Origin: an uncultured bacterium
GTDB taxonomy: Bacteria > Myxococcota_A > Polyangia > Polyangiales > Houyiibacteriaceae
Length of the DNA stretch: 64,000 nucleotides
Direction: 5' to 3'
NCBI GenBank assembly: GCA_938024995.1
Contig: CALJDU010000045.1
Span: 124,001 to 188,000, forward strand
This document shows positions 53,618 to 61,612 of the stretch, one piece after another. The translations under genes were made by a program, and so were the position numbers. Each line of letters starts with the position of its first letter. Position 1 is the stretch's first letter. The notes beneath the pieces are model-generated. The model did no database searches. It was not told the DNA's origin and was given only the letters and a program-made list of their open reading frames with translations.

Positions 53618-54189
53618 CTCTCTATGTCGCGCTCGTTCATCACCCATGCCGGGATCGCCGTGGCGATGTGGTGACCACCGCGGTCACCAACATCGACGTG
53701 CATGACTTCGCGCGCATGACGACCACCTACGACGCCCGTTGCTACATCGTGACGCCGATTACCGCGCAGCGAGAGCTGGTCGACGGGATCGCGCGGCACT
53801 GGCGCGAGGGACCAGGGAAGGTCCGCGTCCCCACCCGCGCCGCGGCGTTCGCGAGGTTCTCCGCGGTGGCCTCCATCGATGACGCGCACGCCGACATCGT
53901 CGAGCGGGAAGGGCGAGCGCCGGTGTGGGTGGCGACCGCCGCGGCCCGGGATGATCGCGAGCTCACCTCGTTCGCTTCTCTTGGAAAAAGGACCCGTGAC
54001 GAACCGGTCCTCTTGCTCTTCGGGACGGGCCACGGACTCACAGATGACTTGCTCGATCGTTGCGACGCTCAGCTTCCTCCGATTCGTCCGCGGAGAAAGC
54101 CTGGTGATTTCAATCACTTGTCTGTTCGCACGGCAGCCGCGATTATCTTGGACCGGCTCCTCGGGGACGGGGAGACGCCTCAGGATTGA
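53614..54189 (+). CDS. SPOUT-like RNA methyltransferase adjacent to trmD
   Basis: A 191-aa protein of the small RNA-methyltransferase family regularly encoded after trmD in delta-type bacteria and Aquifex. It begins LYVALVHHPCRDRRGDVVTTAVTN (split after residue 20), has the central DARCYIVTPI and RHWREGPG, and the C-terminal knot segment PVLLLFGTGHGLTDDLLDRCD ... GDFNHLSVRTAAAIILDRLL that mirrors the SAM-binding knot of TrmD. The RNA target is unknown. The 4-base overlap with trmD implies co-translation. Confidence 0.88.
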   Translation: MTLYVALVHHPCRDRRGDVVTTAVTNIDVHDFARMTTTYDARCYIVTPITAQRELVDGIARHWREGPGKVRVPTRAAAFARFSAVASIDDAHADIVEREGRAPVWVATAAARDDRELTSFASLGKRTRDEPVLLLFGTGHGLTDDLLDRCDAQLPPIRPRRKPGDFNHLSVRTAAAIILDRLLGDGETPQD

Positions 54190-54214
54190 CGCCGGTTTAG
54201 GCTCGTGCTAACCC
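54186..54214 (+). promoter_or_regulatory. Possible promoter of rplS
   Basis: TTGACG (54186-54191), 17-base spacer and TAACCC (54209-54214). It overlaps the end of the methyltransferase gene and would give rplS a ~90-base leader. Confidence 0.45.
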
Positions 54215-54224
54215 CCCGGTCCCT

Positions 54225-54267
54225 TTGCGGTTTTGGCCGCAAGCGCGCCTGTTTTCAAACGAAAACA
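54225..54267 (+). promoter_or_regulatory. Two hairpins in the rplS leader
   Basis: Hairpin 1: TTGCGG-(6 nt)-CCGCAA at 54225-54242. Hairpin 2: TGTTTTC-AAAC-GAAAACA at 54250-54267, a perfect 7-bp stem. They lie 40 bases before the rplS start and could be an autoregulatory L19 leader or an attenuator. Neither is followed by a U-run. Confidence 0.5.
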
Positions 54268-54306
54268 CCGTTCAACTACCACGGCGTTTGACGCCCCGGA
54301 TTCCCC

Positions 54307-54729
54307 ATGACCACCAGCTCCCCACAAATCGAAGCCATCGAGGCCGCCTACAAGCGCGAGCTTCCCCCGTTCCGCGTCGGCGACACGGTTCGAGTGCACT
54401 TCCGTATCCGTGAGGGTGAGAAGGAGCGCATTCAGGTATTCGAGGGTGTCGTGATTCGTCGCAACAGCGGCGGCATCGGCGCGACCTTCACGGTCCGCAA
54501 GGTCAGCTACGGCGTGGGCGTCGAGCGAATCTTCCCGGCCCACTCCCCGCGCATCGAGACCATCGAGATCACCGCCCGTGGTCACGTGCGTCGCGCGAAG
54601 CTCTACTTCCTTCGTGACCTTCGCGGCAAGAAGGCGCGCCTCCGCGCGAGCCGCCGTCATGGTGCCGATGAGGTCGTGCAGAAGTTCAAGGGTCGCAGCA
54701 CCCAGGGCAAGAAGAAGCGCCGCCGCTAA
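54307..54729 (+). CDS. rplS: 50S ribosomal protein L19
   Basis: A 140-aa large-subunit protein (PPFRVGDTVRVHFRIREG, RIQVFEGVVIRRNSGG, FTVRKVSYGVGVERIFP, RGHVRRAKLYFLRDLRGK). Core complete, with a basic C-terminal tail ending KKKRRR. It lies 117 bases after the trmD-adjacent gene and probably has its own promoter and leader. Confidence 0.97.
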   Translation: MTTSSPQIEAIEAAYKRELPPFRVGDTVRVHFRIREGEKERIQVFEGVVIRRNSGGIGATFTVRKVSYGVGVERIFPAHSPRIETIEITARGHVRRAKLYFLRDLRGKKARLRASRRHGADEVVQKFKGRSTQGKKKRRR

Positions 54730-54733
54730 GCAG

Positions 54734-55192
54734 GTGTCTTCCGTCTCGAGCGACGCGTCGTCTCCCTCGAGCGGCCATCCGCGCAACCCCTATCCCACGG
54801 TCGACGTCATCGTCGAAGTGGAGGGCGGCATCGTCTTGATCGAGCGCAGCAACGAGCCGCGCGGCTGGGCCTTGCCCGGTGGGTTCATCGACTACGGTGA
54901 ACGGGTCGAGGACGGTGCGCGTCGCGAGGTCATGGAGGAGACGGGGCTCGTCGTGGAGCTCACCGCGCTCCTTGGAGTCTACAGCGACCCATCGCGCGAC
55001 CCTCGGCAGCACAACCTCTCCGTCGTCTACATTGGGCGCGCGGAGGGAACGCCGGTGGGCGCGGATGACGCGAGCGATGCCAAGGTGTTCGCGCTCGACG
55101 CGCTTCCCGAGACGCTCTGTTTTGACCACGGGCAGATCCTCGCGGACTACAGGCGCTTTCGGGAGTCCGGCGCGCTGCCCGCACCGCGCTAG
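54734..55192 (+). CDS. Nudix hydrolase
   Basis: A 152-aa Nudix-fold pyrophosphohydrolase. The Nudix box is intact: GGFIDYGERVEDGARREVME then ETGL, fitting Gx5Ex7REUxEExGU. Upstream PTVDVIVEVEGGIVLIERSNEPRGWALPGG suggests the ADP-ribose/nucleoside-diphosphate sugar type; the exact substrate is not predictable. Start GTG 54734, four bases after rplS, so probably co-transcribed with it. The first ~18 residues are Ser/Pro-rich. Confidence 0.88.
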   Translation: MSSVSSDASSPSSGHPRNPYPTVDVIVEVEGGIVLIERSNEPRGWALPGGFIDYGERVEDGARREVMEETGLVVELTALLGVYSDPSRDPRQHNLSVVYIGRAEGTPVGADDASDAKVFALDALPETLCFDHGQILADYRRFRESGALPAPR

Positions 55193-55204
55193 AGCGGTCG
55201 GCGC

Positions 55205-55828
55205 TCAGCGACCGCGCCAGCGCCGGTCGCGACCGATGTCCACGTGAACGAAGTCGGACGCGCGGTATGTGCCGATGCCGCCGACGTGGACCTCTTCGAC
55301 GGTCGCCGCGAGGAGCTCTGCAGGGACGCCGGGGATGCGAAAGTCGAGCGCCTGACCAAGCGTGTGGTGACTGTTTCGCGCGACCTGACGACCCTTCTTC
55401 CGGAGCATCTCGTTGAACTTCGGTGAGCGGAAGCCGCTGATCACTTGGATCTGCTCGGACTCGAAGCGCTCCGCCATGTCGAGCGCGACGTCGATCACGC
55501 GACCCGCGACAGCTTTCTCGTGTCCGGTCACGCGACAGCGCAGAAAGGACGCGACCTCTTCTTCCTGAAGCGTCGCGGCGCGGGGAGCCGGCATCAGCTC
55601 GTGCGTGTGCATGTTGAAGAACGTGGCGCGGTAGGTCGTGAGACGAGTCCGCGCGGTGTGCGGCGCGTCTTGTTTCCGTGAGTAGTCCACGATTGGATCG
55701 TCGTCGTCTGGCGAGTCAACCGCGATCGGCGGAACCGTCGGCGCGCGGGGAGGCGGAGGAGGCGCGGTCGCGTACGCAGATACGACGACCGCGCAGAAGG
55801 TCAGCAACGCGTTCACACGTACCCACAT
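55205..55828 (-). CDS. DUF882 (YcbK-like, M15-fold) secreted protein
   Basis: A 207-aa exported protein starting at ATG 55828 (signal peptide VRVNALLTFCAVVVSAYATA), Pro/Asp linker, and a C-terminal M15-like domain: FFNMHTHELM, VISGFRSPKFNEMLRKKGRQ, NSHHTLGQALDFRIPG and FVHVDIG. The metal-site pattern SxHxxxxAxD (SHHTLGQALD) and the final HxD (HVD) match YcbK/DUF882 D,D-carboxypeptidase-like proteins involved in peptidoglycan. The frame is open 84 codons upstream through a repeat-rich region that I consider noncoding. Convergent with the Nudix gene. Confidence 0.85.
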   Translation of the reverse strand: MWVRVNALLTFCAVVVSAYATAPPPPPRAPTVPPIAVDSPDDDDPIVDYSRKQDAPHTARTRLTTYRATFFNMHTHELMPAPRAATLQEEEVASFLRCRVTGHEKAVAGRVIDVALDMAERFESEQIQVISGFRSPKFNEMLRKKGRQVARNSHHTLGQALDFRIPGVPAELLAATVEEVHVGGIGTYRASDFVHVDIGRDRRWRGR

Positions 55829-55923
55829 CCGGCGATGCTGTGAACACGGGAGTACACGGTCAATATTTCTGCGCTGTGTTGTTGAGGGGGGCAACTCGCG
55901 CCCTCTCGCCTTCGGCGATTCAG

Positions 55924-56084
55924 CCCATCGTTCGCGTCGCTCAAGTCTTGCTCCCACCTGCGTCCATCTGCTGGTGCTTTGCGAACTCTCGGGAGCACGG
56001 GTCCGAAGGCTTTCGCGTTTCTGGGCCTTCGCGTTTCTGGCGGCTCGCTTTCCTCGTTGCCCATCGTTCGCTTCGCTCAAGTCT
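55924..56084. repeat. Direct repeats upstream of the TIGR02996-type gene
   Basis: A 25-bp sequence at 55924-55948 recurs at 56060-56084 with one mismatch. Between them a 16-bp unit is tandemly duplicated at 56009-56024 and 56025-56040 with one mismatch. The 285-base gap between the divergent genes consists largely of these repeats; no gene is seen there, though both strands have open frames. Confidence 0.75.
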
Positions 56085-56113
56085 CGCCGCCACGGTTCAG
56101 GTACCTTCTTGGA

Positions 56114-57754
56114 GTGGATGAGGACGGAGCGGAGCAGTCGGCCGAAGAGCTGCTGTCACGGGCGGCCGCGGCGTATCGATCGGGAGAGGTGGGGGAAGCG
56201 CGTGATGCTCTGGTTGTCGCTTGGCGTCTGACTCGACATCCCGCGATCGCTGATTTGGTCGACGCCTTAAGCGCGCGACTGCCTCGCGATGCGATCCAGG
56301 GGCGAACGAAAAGGGAGCAGCGCGCGAACTGGCTCGCCGTGGCCGTGAACCACGACCCGACCGACCTCCCGGCGTTGCTCGCGACTCCGTGGCCGCCGAA
56401 ACAGATGGACGCCCGCGACTGGGTCAAAGAGCTGTCGTCGTTCCCGGCCGACCCGCGTATCGCGCGGGTGCTGACAGATATCCTCACGAGCGTCCCGTAC
56501 AAATCGAGCACCGCTTACCCGCTCTACAACGCGATGCTTCGCGTTCTTAAGTTGCATCGAGATCCGCGCAGCGTCCCGCGCCTCAAGACCATCGCGACTC
56601 GCGAGATGCGGTACGGAAGCACGTTGCAGTCCCGCGTGAAGAATGACCTGCGGACCTTGGAGACGCGAGCGAAGGCGGCTCCGCTGAGCGAGACCGCGCG
56701 AGCGAGTCTGGACGCCTTTGCGGACGAAGCGCGCCAGAAGCAGAGCGCCGAAGAGCTCTTCGAACGCGTGTATGGAGCGCTCTCCGAAGACGCTCCGCGC
56801 CTCGTCTACGCCGACTTCCTCTCTGCCAAGGGAGACCCACGGGGCGAGTACATCTCGCTCGCGTTGAGCCGCGGCGACGCTCCTCCGAGTCGTCGAGAGA
56901 GGGCGTTGCTGAAGACGCACGCGGTGGAGTGGTCTGGGCCGCTCGACCCTCTGTTCCACGCGAAGGGACGGGTCTGGCGGCGCGGTTTCCTCGCGGGCGG
57001 GAACGGGATCTGGCGGCGTATGGAGTCGGCAGACCGCACCGCGACGTGTCGCGAGTGGGCGATGATCGAAGAGATCACGCTCTATGGATCCGTCGGCGCG
57101 ATCTCAGAGAGGCTCGCGCCAGCGGTTCGTGACACGCTGCGCGCGCTGCACAACGTCGACCTGCTGTTCTTTGGCAGGCAGGCCGGCGCGCCGTTCGCGT
57201 TGACGACGTTGAGCATTTACGACGGGATCGACGCTCCGCTCGGGCCGCAGTTTCAGAACGTGAAGGTGCTCGGGTACGTGACGCCGGTTCACATGACCGC
57301 TCACGACTCGTTCCTCATGACGCCGCCATCGTGGCTCTTTCGTGACGAGGTCGGCGCGCAACTGGACGAGTTTCAGGTGCTGACCGCTCGCCCCGTCGAG
57401 ACCACCGCGATGTTGATGGAGCACAGTCGCAGCGACTGGAAGCGCGTGCGGGTCTTGGACAGCAAGCAGGTCACGTTCACAAAACACAAAGGGTGGACCT
57501 ACACGCTCGACAAGGACGGGGCGGGTCGCTTCCGCGTTCTTCGCGCACGCTTTCAGGGCGGGCGCTTTGATCAGGGCGACAAGCTCATCTCGCTCGTCCG
57601 AGGGTTACCGCCAGATACCCTCAGCGAGGTTCACGTCGAAACCGAAAAGCGCGCGAGCTGGCCCGAGTCGTCCATCGAGCGACTGGAGACCGCCATGGGG
57701 CGTCACCCGAGCGCGGTGCTCAAGACCCGACCTGTACGTACGTTGGAGACGTAG
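56114..57754 (+). CDS. TIGR02996-type repeat-companion-domain protein
   Basis: A ~546-aa protein. Around residues 215-250 it has ERVYGALSEDAPRLVYADFL followed by SAKGDPRGEYISLAL, the TIGR02996 domain typical of myxobacteria and planctomycetes and often seen with leucine-rich-repeat-like proteins. The N-terminal 200 residues are helical (EEARDALVVAWRLTRHPAI, YNAMLRVLKLHRDPRSVPRLK split); the C-terminal 300 are mixed and may be a degenerate LRR-like solenoid (VTLYGSVGAISERLAPAVRDT, LTTLSIYDGIDAPLG). The start is uncertain: GTG 56114 is chosen because the upstream frame runs through repeats. No signal peptide. Function unknown. Confidence 0.75.
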   Translation: MDEDGAEQSAEELLSRAAAAYRSGEVGEARDALVVAWRLTRHPAIADLVDALSARLPRDAIQGRTKREQRANWLAVAVNHDPTDLPALLATPWPPKQMDARDWVKELSSFPADPRIARVLTDILTSVPYKSSTAYPLYNAMLRVLKLHRDPRSVPRLKTIATREMRYGSTLQSRVKNDLRTLETRAKAAPLSETARASLDAFADEARQKQSAEELFERVYGALSEDAPRLVYADFLSAKGDPRGEYISLALSRGDAPPSRRERALLKTHAVEWSGPLDPLFHAKGRVWRRGFLAGGNGIWRRMESADRTATCREWAMIEEITLYGSVGAISERLAPAVRDTLRALHNVDLLFFGRQAGAPFALTTLSIYDGIDAPLGPQFQNVKVLGYVTPVHMTAHDSFLMTPPSWLFRDEVGAQLDEFQVLTARPVETTAMLMEHSRSDWKRVRVLDSKQVTFTKHKGWTYTLDKDGAGRFRVLRARFQGGRFDQGDKLISLVRGLPPDTLSEVHVETEKRASWPESSIERLETAMGRHPSAVLKTRPVRTLET

Positions 57755-57759
57755 TTCGG

Positions 57760-57783
57760 GGAGGGTCGACAAAAAGACCCTCC
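57760..57783. terminator. Bidirectional terminator between convergent genes
   Basis: An 8-bp stem GGAGGGTC/GACCCTCC with loop GACAAAAA lies in the 34-base gap between the TIGR02996-type gene and the ParA-like gene, ending both transcripts. Flanking T-tracts are weak. Confidence 0.65.
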
Positions 57784-57788
57784 AAGAG

Positions 57789-59339
57789 TCACGTGAGGAA
57801 GGGTTCGGTCGTGATCGCTTGCGGTCGCGAGATGCCGAGACGCGCGATGATCTCTTCGGCGAGGCTCGCGAAGATGGCGCCGACCGCGCCAGCGGTGGGT
57901 TGTCCCAACGCCGCGGCGCGTGAGAAGACCTCTGAGCGGGGCACCGGCGTGTCGAAGGTGCGGTAGCCGTCTTGCTGCGCGACCTTTTGGAAGGCCGAAA
58001 ACGCAGGCTGTGACTGCGCGGTGAACATGTTGACGATGACGCCGATCAGCTCGGGGCTGTCGGGATCGGCGACCTGGGTCTTGAGCAGCATGTCGAACGA
58101 GCGGCTCGCGATGCTCTCGGCCTGAAGCACGCCGACCGCGTGGGTGGCGCAGCGCATCGCGGCGCGCGAGATACCAAACATCCCCGCCGGGCAGTCGAGC
58201 AAGATGATCGTTCCCGGGCGGGCGAGGCGGCCGAGCATCGCCGGGAGGCGCGCGGCCGCGACCTCAGGGTCGAGGGAAGCGATGGAGGTTTGTTTGCCGC
58301 GCGCCGGCAACACCCGAAGGTTCGGAAGCGCGGTTCCGCGCAGGCAGTCGTCGATCGTGGCGTCACCCGCGAGCACGTCGTAGAGCCCGCGCTCGATCCG
58401 CTCATGCGCGTCGAGCGCCGACGCGATATCGCCGTTGGGATCGACATCCGCCAAGATCACCGTGCGGTGTTGCCGCGCCATCGCCACCGCGAGGTTGAGC
58501 GAGACCGTGGTCTTGCCGACGCCTCCCTTGGGGCTGCAGATCGTGATCAAGTGGCCGCTCGAGGTTCTCGGCATCGCCTTCTTCCTGTCTTCTGTCTTGG
58601 GGGGGGCGGGGTCCGTGGGGGCGGGCGTCTCCGCGACCGTGTCGGGGAGCGCAGCGATACTTGGGGAGCTCGCGGGTCGATGCTCTCGGAGAGATGGGAT
58701 GGTCTTGGACGGGCCGGCCTCAGGTTGGTCGTACCGCGCGGTGGACGCGCGCGCGCTCTGCTCGCTCGGGTCACCGGTGAGCGTCGTGCGCTGCGTCGTG
58801 TCGGTCGGCGTCGGGAGACCCTGAGTCATCCCAGCGTCATCGGTCACCGTCGGCGTCCCCGCGAACTCTTGCGTGACCTGCTTGCGCGGGGCGGGCTCTG
58901 GCGCGGTTTCCGCTTCAGCGGCCGCGTCGGGCTCCGCGCGCGGGTCGAGTCCCTGCATCGTCATGGCGGGGCGTCGAGGCAGCTCGACAGCGGGGCGCGT
59001 AGCAGAGTCACTGGCGTTGCCGGCTGACTCGACCAAGAGTCGCCCAAGGCTATCCACGCGCGCGTAGCTCTTTCGTTCCGCGAGTCGGTAGATGCGATAG
59101 GTCAGCAGGTTGTTCGACTGCATGAGCGCGCGGAACGCCGTCCGCGCGTCCGGAACAGCGGGCTCAACGTGAACGACCTGGTGCGCCTTCAAGAAAATCG
59201 CGCCGACCGGGAGGTCGCGTCGATCGCGGAGCTCCACCGCGGTGAAGTGTTCGTTCTCCGCGGCCAGCGTCAGAATGTCGCCGAGGTTTGACTTGTTGAG
59301 CAGCCCCTCTTTGACCAACGAACGCGTGACCTCGCTCAT
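57789..59339 (-). CDS. DUF4388 (PATAN-like) and ParA/MinD ATPase fusion protein
   Basis: A 516-aa cytoplasmic protein starting at ATG 59339. Residues 1-105 form a DUF4388/PATAN-like domain (LLNKSNLGDILTLAAENEHFTAVELR split, LPVGAIFLKAHQVVHVEP, ALMQSNNLLTYRIYR). A ~150-residue Pro/Thr/Glu linker follows, then a ParA/MinD-type deviant Walker ATPase (ITICSPKGGVGKTTVSLNLAVA, ILADVDPNGDIASAL, IILLDCPAGMFGI). The ATPase core is complete. DUF4388 domains are common in myxobacterial signalling; the combination suggests spatial positioning of a signalling or motility component on the nucleoid or membrane. Confidence 0.87.
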   Translation of the reverse strand: MSEVTRSLVKEGLLNKSNLGDILTLAAENEHFTAVELRDRRDLPVGAIFLKAHQVVHVEPAVPDARTAFRALMQSNNLLTYRIYRLAERKSYARVDSLGRLLVESAGNASDSATRPAVELPRRPAMTMQGLDPRAEPDAAAEAETAPEPAPRKQVTQEFAGTPTVTDDAGMTQGLPTPTDTTQRTTLTGDPSEQSARASTARYDQPEAGPSKTIPSLREHRPASSPSIAALPDTVAETPAPTDPAPPKTEDRKKAMPRTSSGHLITICSPKGGVGKTTVSLNLAVAMARQHRTVILADVDPNGDIASALDAHERIERGLYDVLAGDATIDDCLRGTALPNLRVLPARGKQTSIASLDPEVAAARLPAMLGRLARPGTIILLDCPAGMFGISRAAMRCATHAVGVLQAESIASRSFDMLLKTQVADPDSPELIGVIVNMFTAQSQPAFSAFQKVAQQDGYRTFDTPVPRSEVFSRAAALGQPTAGAVGAIFASLAEEIIARLGISRPQAITTEPFLT

Positions 59340-59478
59340 GACGCCCCTCGTCGATTCCGGTTCATAAGCCGCTACGCTAGCGCGGCGAGCGGCCGCCTTA
59401 CTACTGAACATTTTAAAGAGCGCGCGGCGGAGTCCTGCTTCTGAGGCTTTTTGCGGCGCCTGACGAGCAAAAGCGCCG

Positions 59479-59982
59479 TTAGGAGATGGTGATCCTGGAC
59501 TCGTGGAACGCGTCCGTTCCGGGGGTGTGAACCCAGAGCTTTCGATCGCGGACCATGCCGTCGACCACGCTGACGACCAGGAACGCGCAGGGCCACATCA
59601 GCTGCCCTTTGTACGCGAAGGTCTGCGAGTCCTCGGCGCTGAAGTAGGCGCCGGCGTCGCAGTGTGAATGGTAGATGACCTTCAGCGGTCGGCCGTTCGC
59701 TTCGCCCTGCTCAATGGCGTCCATCGCGCGCTTCTCATGAAGCTTGAAGTAGGTCTCCCCGGTTCGCGGAAACTGTACCGGGTCGAGCTTGTGGTACTTG
59801 TCGGCCAGGTTCTCTTCGCGCCGGGATTCGTCGAGCGAGAGCGGGGCGTCGGCCGGACCGAAGACCAGCCCGCAGCTCTCTTTGGGGTAGCACTCGACGG
59901 CGTGCGCTTCGATATCGGCGAGCACCGCGCGATCAATGACGAGGTCTCCCGCGATCCAGGCTTTCGTCGACTCACCAGACAT
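59479..59982 (-). CDS. mec: JAMM/M67-family metalloprotease (Mec-like), CysO-processing
   Basis: A 167-aa zinc metalloprotease with complete JAMM signature: catalytic E35 (YPKESCGLVFG), H105-x-H107-x7-S115-x2-D118 (YHSHCDAGAYFSAEDSQTF). In Mycobacterium tuberculosis the homologous Mec releases cysteine from the CysO-cysteine adduct by cutting after Gly-Gly. Here it is the last gene of the cysO-cysM operon and overlaps cysM by 11 bases, which fixes the functional assignment. A further role is plausible: removing the C-terminal Ala of this organism's CysO. Confidence 0.9.
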   Translation of the reverse strand: MSGESTKAWIAGDLVIDRAVLADIEAHAVECYPKESCGLVFGPADAPLSLDESRREENLADKYHKLDPVQFPRTGETYFKLHEKRAMDAIEQGEANGRPLKVIYHSHCDAGAYFSAEDSQTFAYKGQLMWPCAFLVVSVVDGMVRDRKLWVHTPGTDAFHESRITIS

Positions 59983-60907
59983 AACGCTTCTCCCACTTCA
60001 TCGGCGCGAAGTATCGGTCTCCGCGATCACACGCGATCGCGACGATGCAGCCCTCACGTTTCTCCGCGGCGAGGCGCTTCGCCATGACAACCGCGCCGGC
60101 CACGTTCGCTCCGGTGGAGTGACCCACGTGGAGGCCTTCTTGTTCCGCCAAGCGATCGGACATGTCCCAACCATCTTCGGTGCCGACCGGCAGGATCTCG
60201 TCCGGGAGGTTCGCGTCGAAAATGGGCGGGACGATCGAGCTCGCCATGTGCTTGAGGCCCTCAAGGCCGTGGAGGGCTTCCGCCGGCTCGACCGCCACGC
60301 AGTGCACCTTGCGGTGGTGCTCGCGCATCCGTCGCGTTGTCCCCATGCAAGTGCCGCTCGTCCCGAGGCCCGCGACGAAGTGCGTGATCTCGTCGCCGAC
60401 CTGGTCGATGATCTCGGCGGCGGTCCCGAGGTAGTGCGCCTTGGGGTTGCTCGGGTTGCTGTACTGGTCGGGGTAGAAGTACTTCTCCGGGTTCTCTCCA
60501 ACGACCTTCTTCACGAGGCGGATGGCGCCGTCGCTCCCTTCCATCGGGTCGCTGAAGATGAGCTCGGTGCCGAACGCTTGCGTGATGTCTTTGCGCGGCT
60601 TGCTCACGTTGCTCGGCATGACGAGCGCCACCCGGTAACCGAGCGCGGCGCCGTAGAGGCTGTACGCGACACCCGTGTTCCCGCTGGTCGAATCGATGAG
60701 GATGCGGTCCTTCGTCATTCGGCCGTCCTCAATCGCGTCGAGGATCATCCGCAGCGCGGGCCGATCCTTCACGGAGCCGCCCGGGTTCATGTACTCAAGC
60801 TTGAGGTAAATCTTCACGCCCGGCGTGTCGCGATCGATGTGTCGCAACCGAAGCAGAGGTGTGTTGCCGACAGCGTCGACGACCGATTCCATTCGACGAA
60901 AGCGCAA
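59972..60907 (-). CDS. cysM: CysM-type PLP cysteine synthase (CysO-thiocarboxylate dependent)
   Basis: A 311-aa fold-type II PLP enzyme. PLP lysine K47 in NPGGSVKDRP; SGNTGVAYSLYG binding loop; GLGTSGTCMG phosphate loop; and a C-terminal region with STGANVAG and CDRGDRYF. The AGLGTSGT segment and operon context match mycobacterial CysM, which combines O-phosphoserine with CysO-thiocarboxylate rather than free sulfide, more than the adjacent CysK. The start may be ATG 60907 or 60892. It lies two bases after the E1 remnant and overlaps mec. Confidence 0.9.
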   Translation of the reverse strand: MRFRRMESVVDAVGNTPLLRLRHIDRDTPGVKIYLKLEYMNPGGSVKDRPALRMILDAIEDGRMTKDRILIDSTSGNTGVAYSLYGAALGYRVALVMPSNVSKPRKDITQAFGTELIFSDPMEGSDGAIRLVKKVVGENPEKYFYPDQYSNPSNPKAHYLGTAAEIIDQVGDEITHFVAGLGTSGTCMGTTRRMREHHRKVHCVAVEPAEALHGLEGLKHMASSIVPPIFDANLPDEILPVGTEDGWDMSDRLAEQEGLHVGHSTGANVAGAVVMAKRLAAEKREGCIVAIACDRGDRYFAPMKWEKRYVW

Positions 60908-60909
60908 GG

Positions 60910-61290
60910 TCAGTCCGTTCCTTCTGGCGATGGTCCAGGTGGTTGGGGAGAGGGGGAGAGGAGCTGGTAGGTGGAGGGGAAGGGCGCGCGTTCGCGCCCG
61001 AGAGCGACCTTGATCGCCTCGACCGCGGCGAACGCGGCGACGAGGGAAGTCGCGGCGGAAGCGAGCGCGGGGTCTTGGGTGAGCTGTCGCGCGTCGCGTG
61101 GGTCGAGCGAGGTCGTGATGCTCTCGCTGCGCTGCACACCCGCGCGCGTCAGGTATTCGTTCGCGAGGTCCGAGCCGGGCCCATCAATGCGCGCGCTCGC
61201 CTGACACAGGCGCTGCTGCCCTTCCGGACCGATCTCCGGTAGCAGGAGCTGCCGCGCGAACGCCACGCGTTGATGAGCGCTCAGGGTCAC
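60910..61290 (-). CDS. Degenerate E1-like (MoeB/ThiF-fold) protein lacking the catalytic core
   Basis: A 126-aa protein. Its first 55 residues align with the start of MoeB/ThiF enzymes: HQRVAFARQLLLPEIGPEGQQRL carries the arginine-finger helix (FARQ, equivalent to R14 of E. coli MoeB) and LANEYLTRAGV the first helix. But the nucleotide-binding GxGGxG is GPGSDL, and the whole centre with the ATP-binding Arg/Lys/Asp, zinc cysteines and catalytic Cys is gone. It resumes with the C-terminal helix LVAAFAAVEAIKVALGRE and a Pro/Ser tail. GTGA overlap couples it to cysO. It may serve as an inactive partner subunit of the E1 encoded two genes upstream, or be a decaying duplicate. Confidence 0.7.
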   Translation of the reverse strand: MTLSAHQRVAFARQLLLPEIGPEGQQRLCQASARIDGPGSDLANEYLTRAGVQRSESITTSLDPRDARQLTQDPALASAATSLVAAFAAVEAIKVALGRERAPFPSTYQLLSPSPQPPGPSPEGTD

Positions 61291-61562
61291 GCGCCGCCAG
61301 CGATGGCGGGCACAATGCTGACGCTGTCGCCCGCCTTGACCGCGGTCTCGAGGTTGTCGAGGAACCGGATGTCCTCGTCGTTCGCGAAGATGTTCACGAA
61401 GCGGCGGACGCCCTTGTCGTCGCAGAGGCGCTCTTTGATGCCGGGACAGGCGGACTCGAGGGCGTCGATGACCGCGCCCACGGTGGCGCCTTCGACAGAG
61501 ACCTCGTCCTGACCACCGGTGAGGGTGCGGAGCGGAGTGGGGATGCGGACGGTTACGGACAT
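61287..61562 (-). CDS. cysO: CysO-like ubiquitin-fold sulfur carrier ending in Gly-Gly-Ala
   Basis: A 91-aa MoaD/ThiS-family beta-grasp protein, very close to M. tuberculosis CysO over the full length (SVTVRIPTPLRTLTGG, VRRFVNIFANDEDIRFLDNL, AGDSVSIVPAIAGGA). In CysO the C-terminal Gly-Gly is thiocarboxylated by an E1-like enzyme and gives its sulfur to CysM. Here the codons after Gly-Gly are GCG then TGA, so the translated protein ends GGA and cannot be adenylated without trimming. ATG 61562 has AAGGAG upstream. GTGA overlap with the E1-remnant gene, and 50 bases after the E1 gene. Confidence 0.92.
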   Translation of the reverse strand: MSVTVRIPTPLRTLTGGQDEVSVEGATVGAVIDALESACPGIKERLCDDKGVRRFVNIFANDEDIRFLDNLETAVKAGDSVSIVPAIAGGA

Positions 61563-61612
61563 GTTCTGTTTTCTCCTTGAGCGCGCTCTATGGAAGCGCG
61601 CGAAAATCATGG

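Noticed and set aside
55829..56080. N-terminal extension of the DUF882 protein
   Set aside because: It runs through duplicated non-coding sequence, and the signal peptide starts at ATG 55828.
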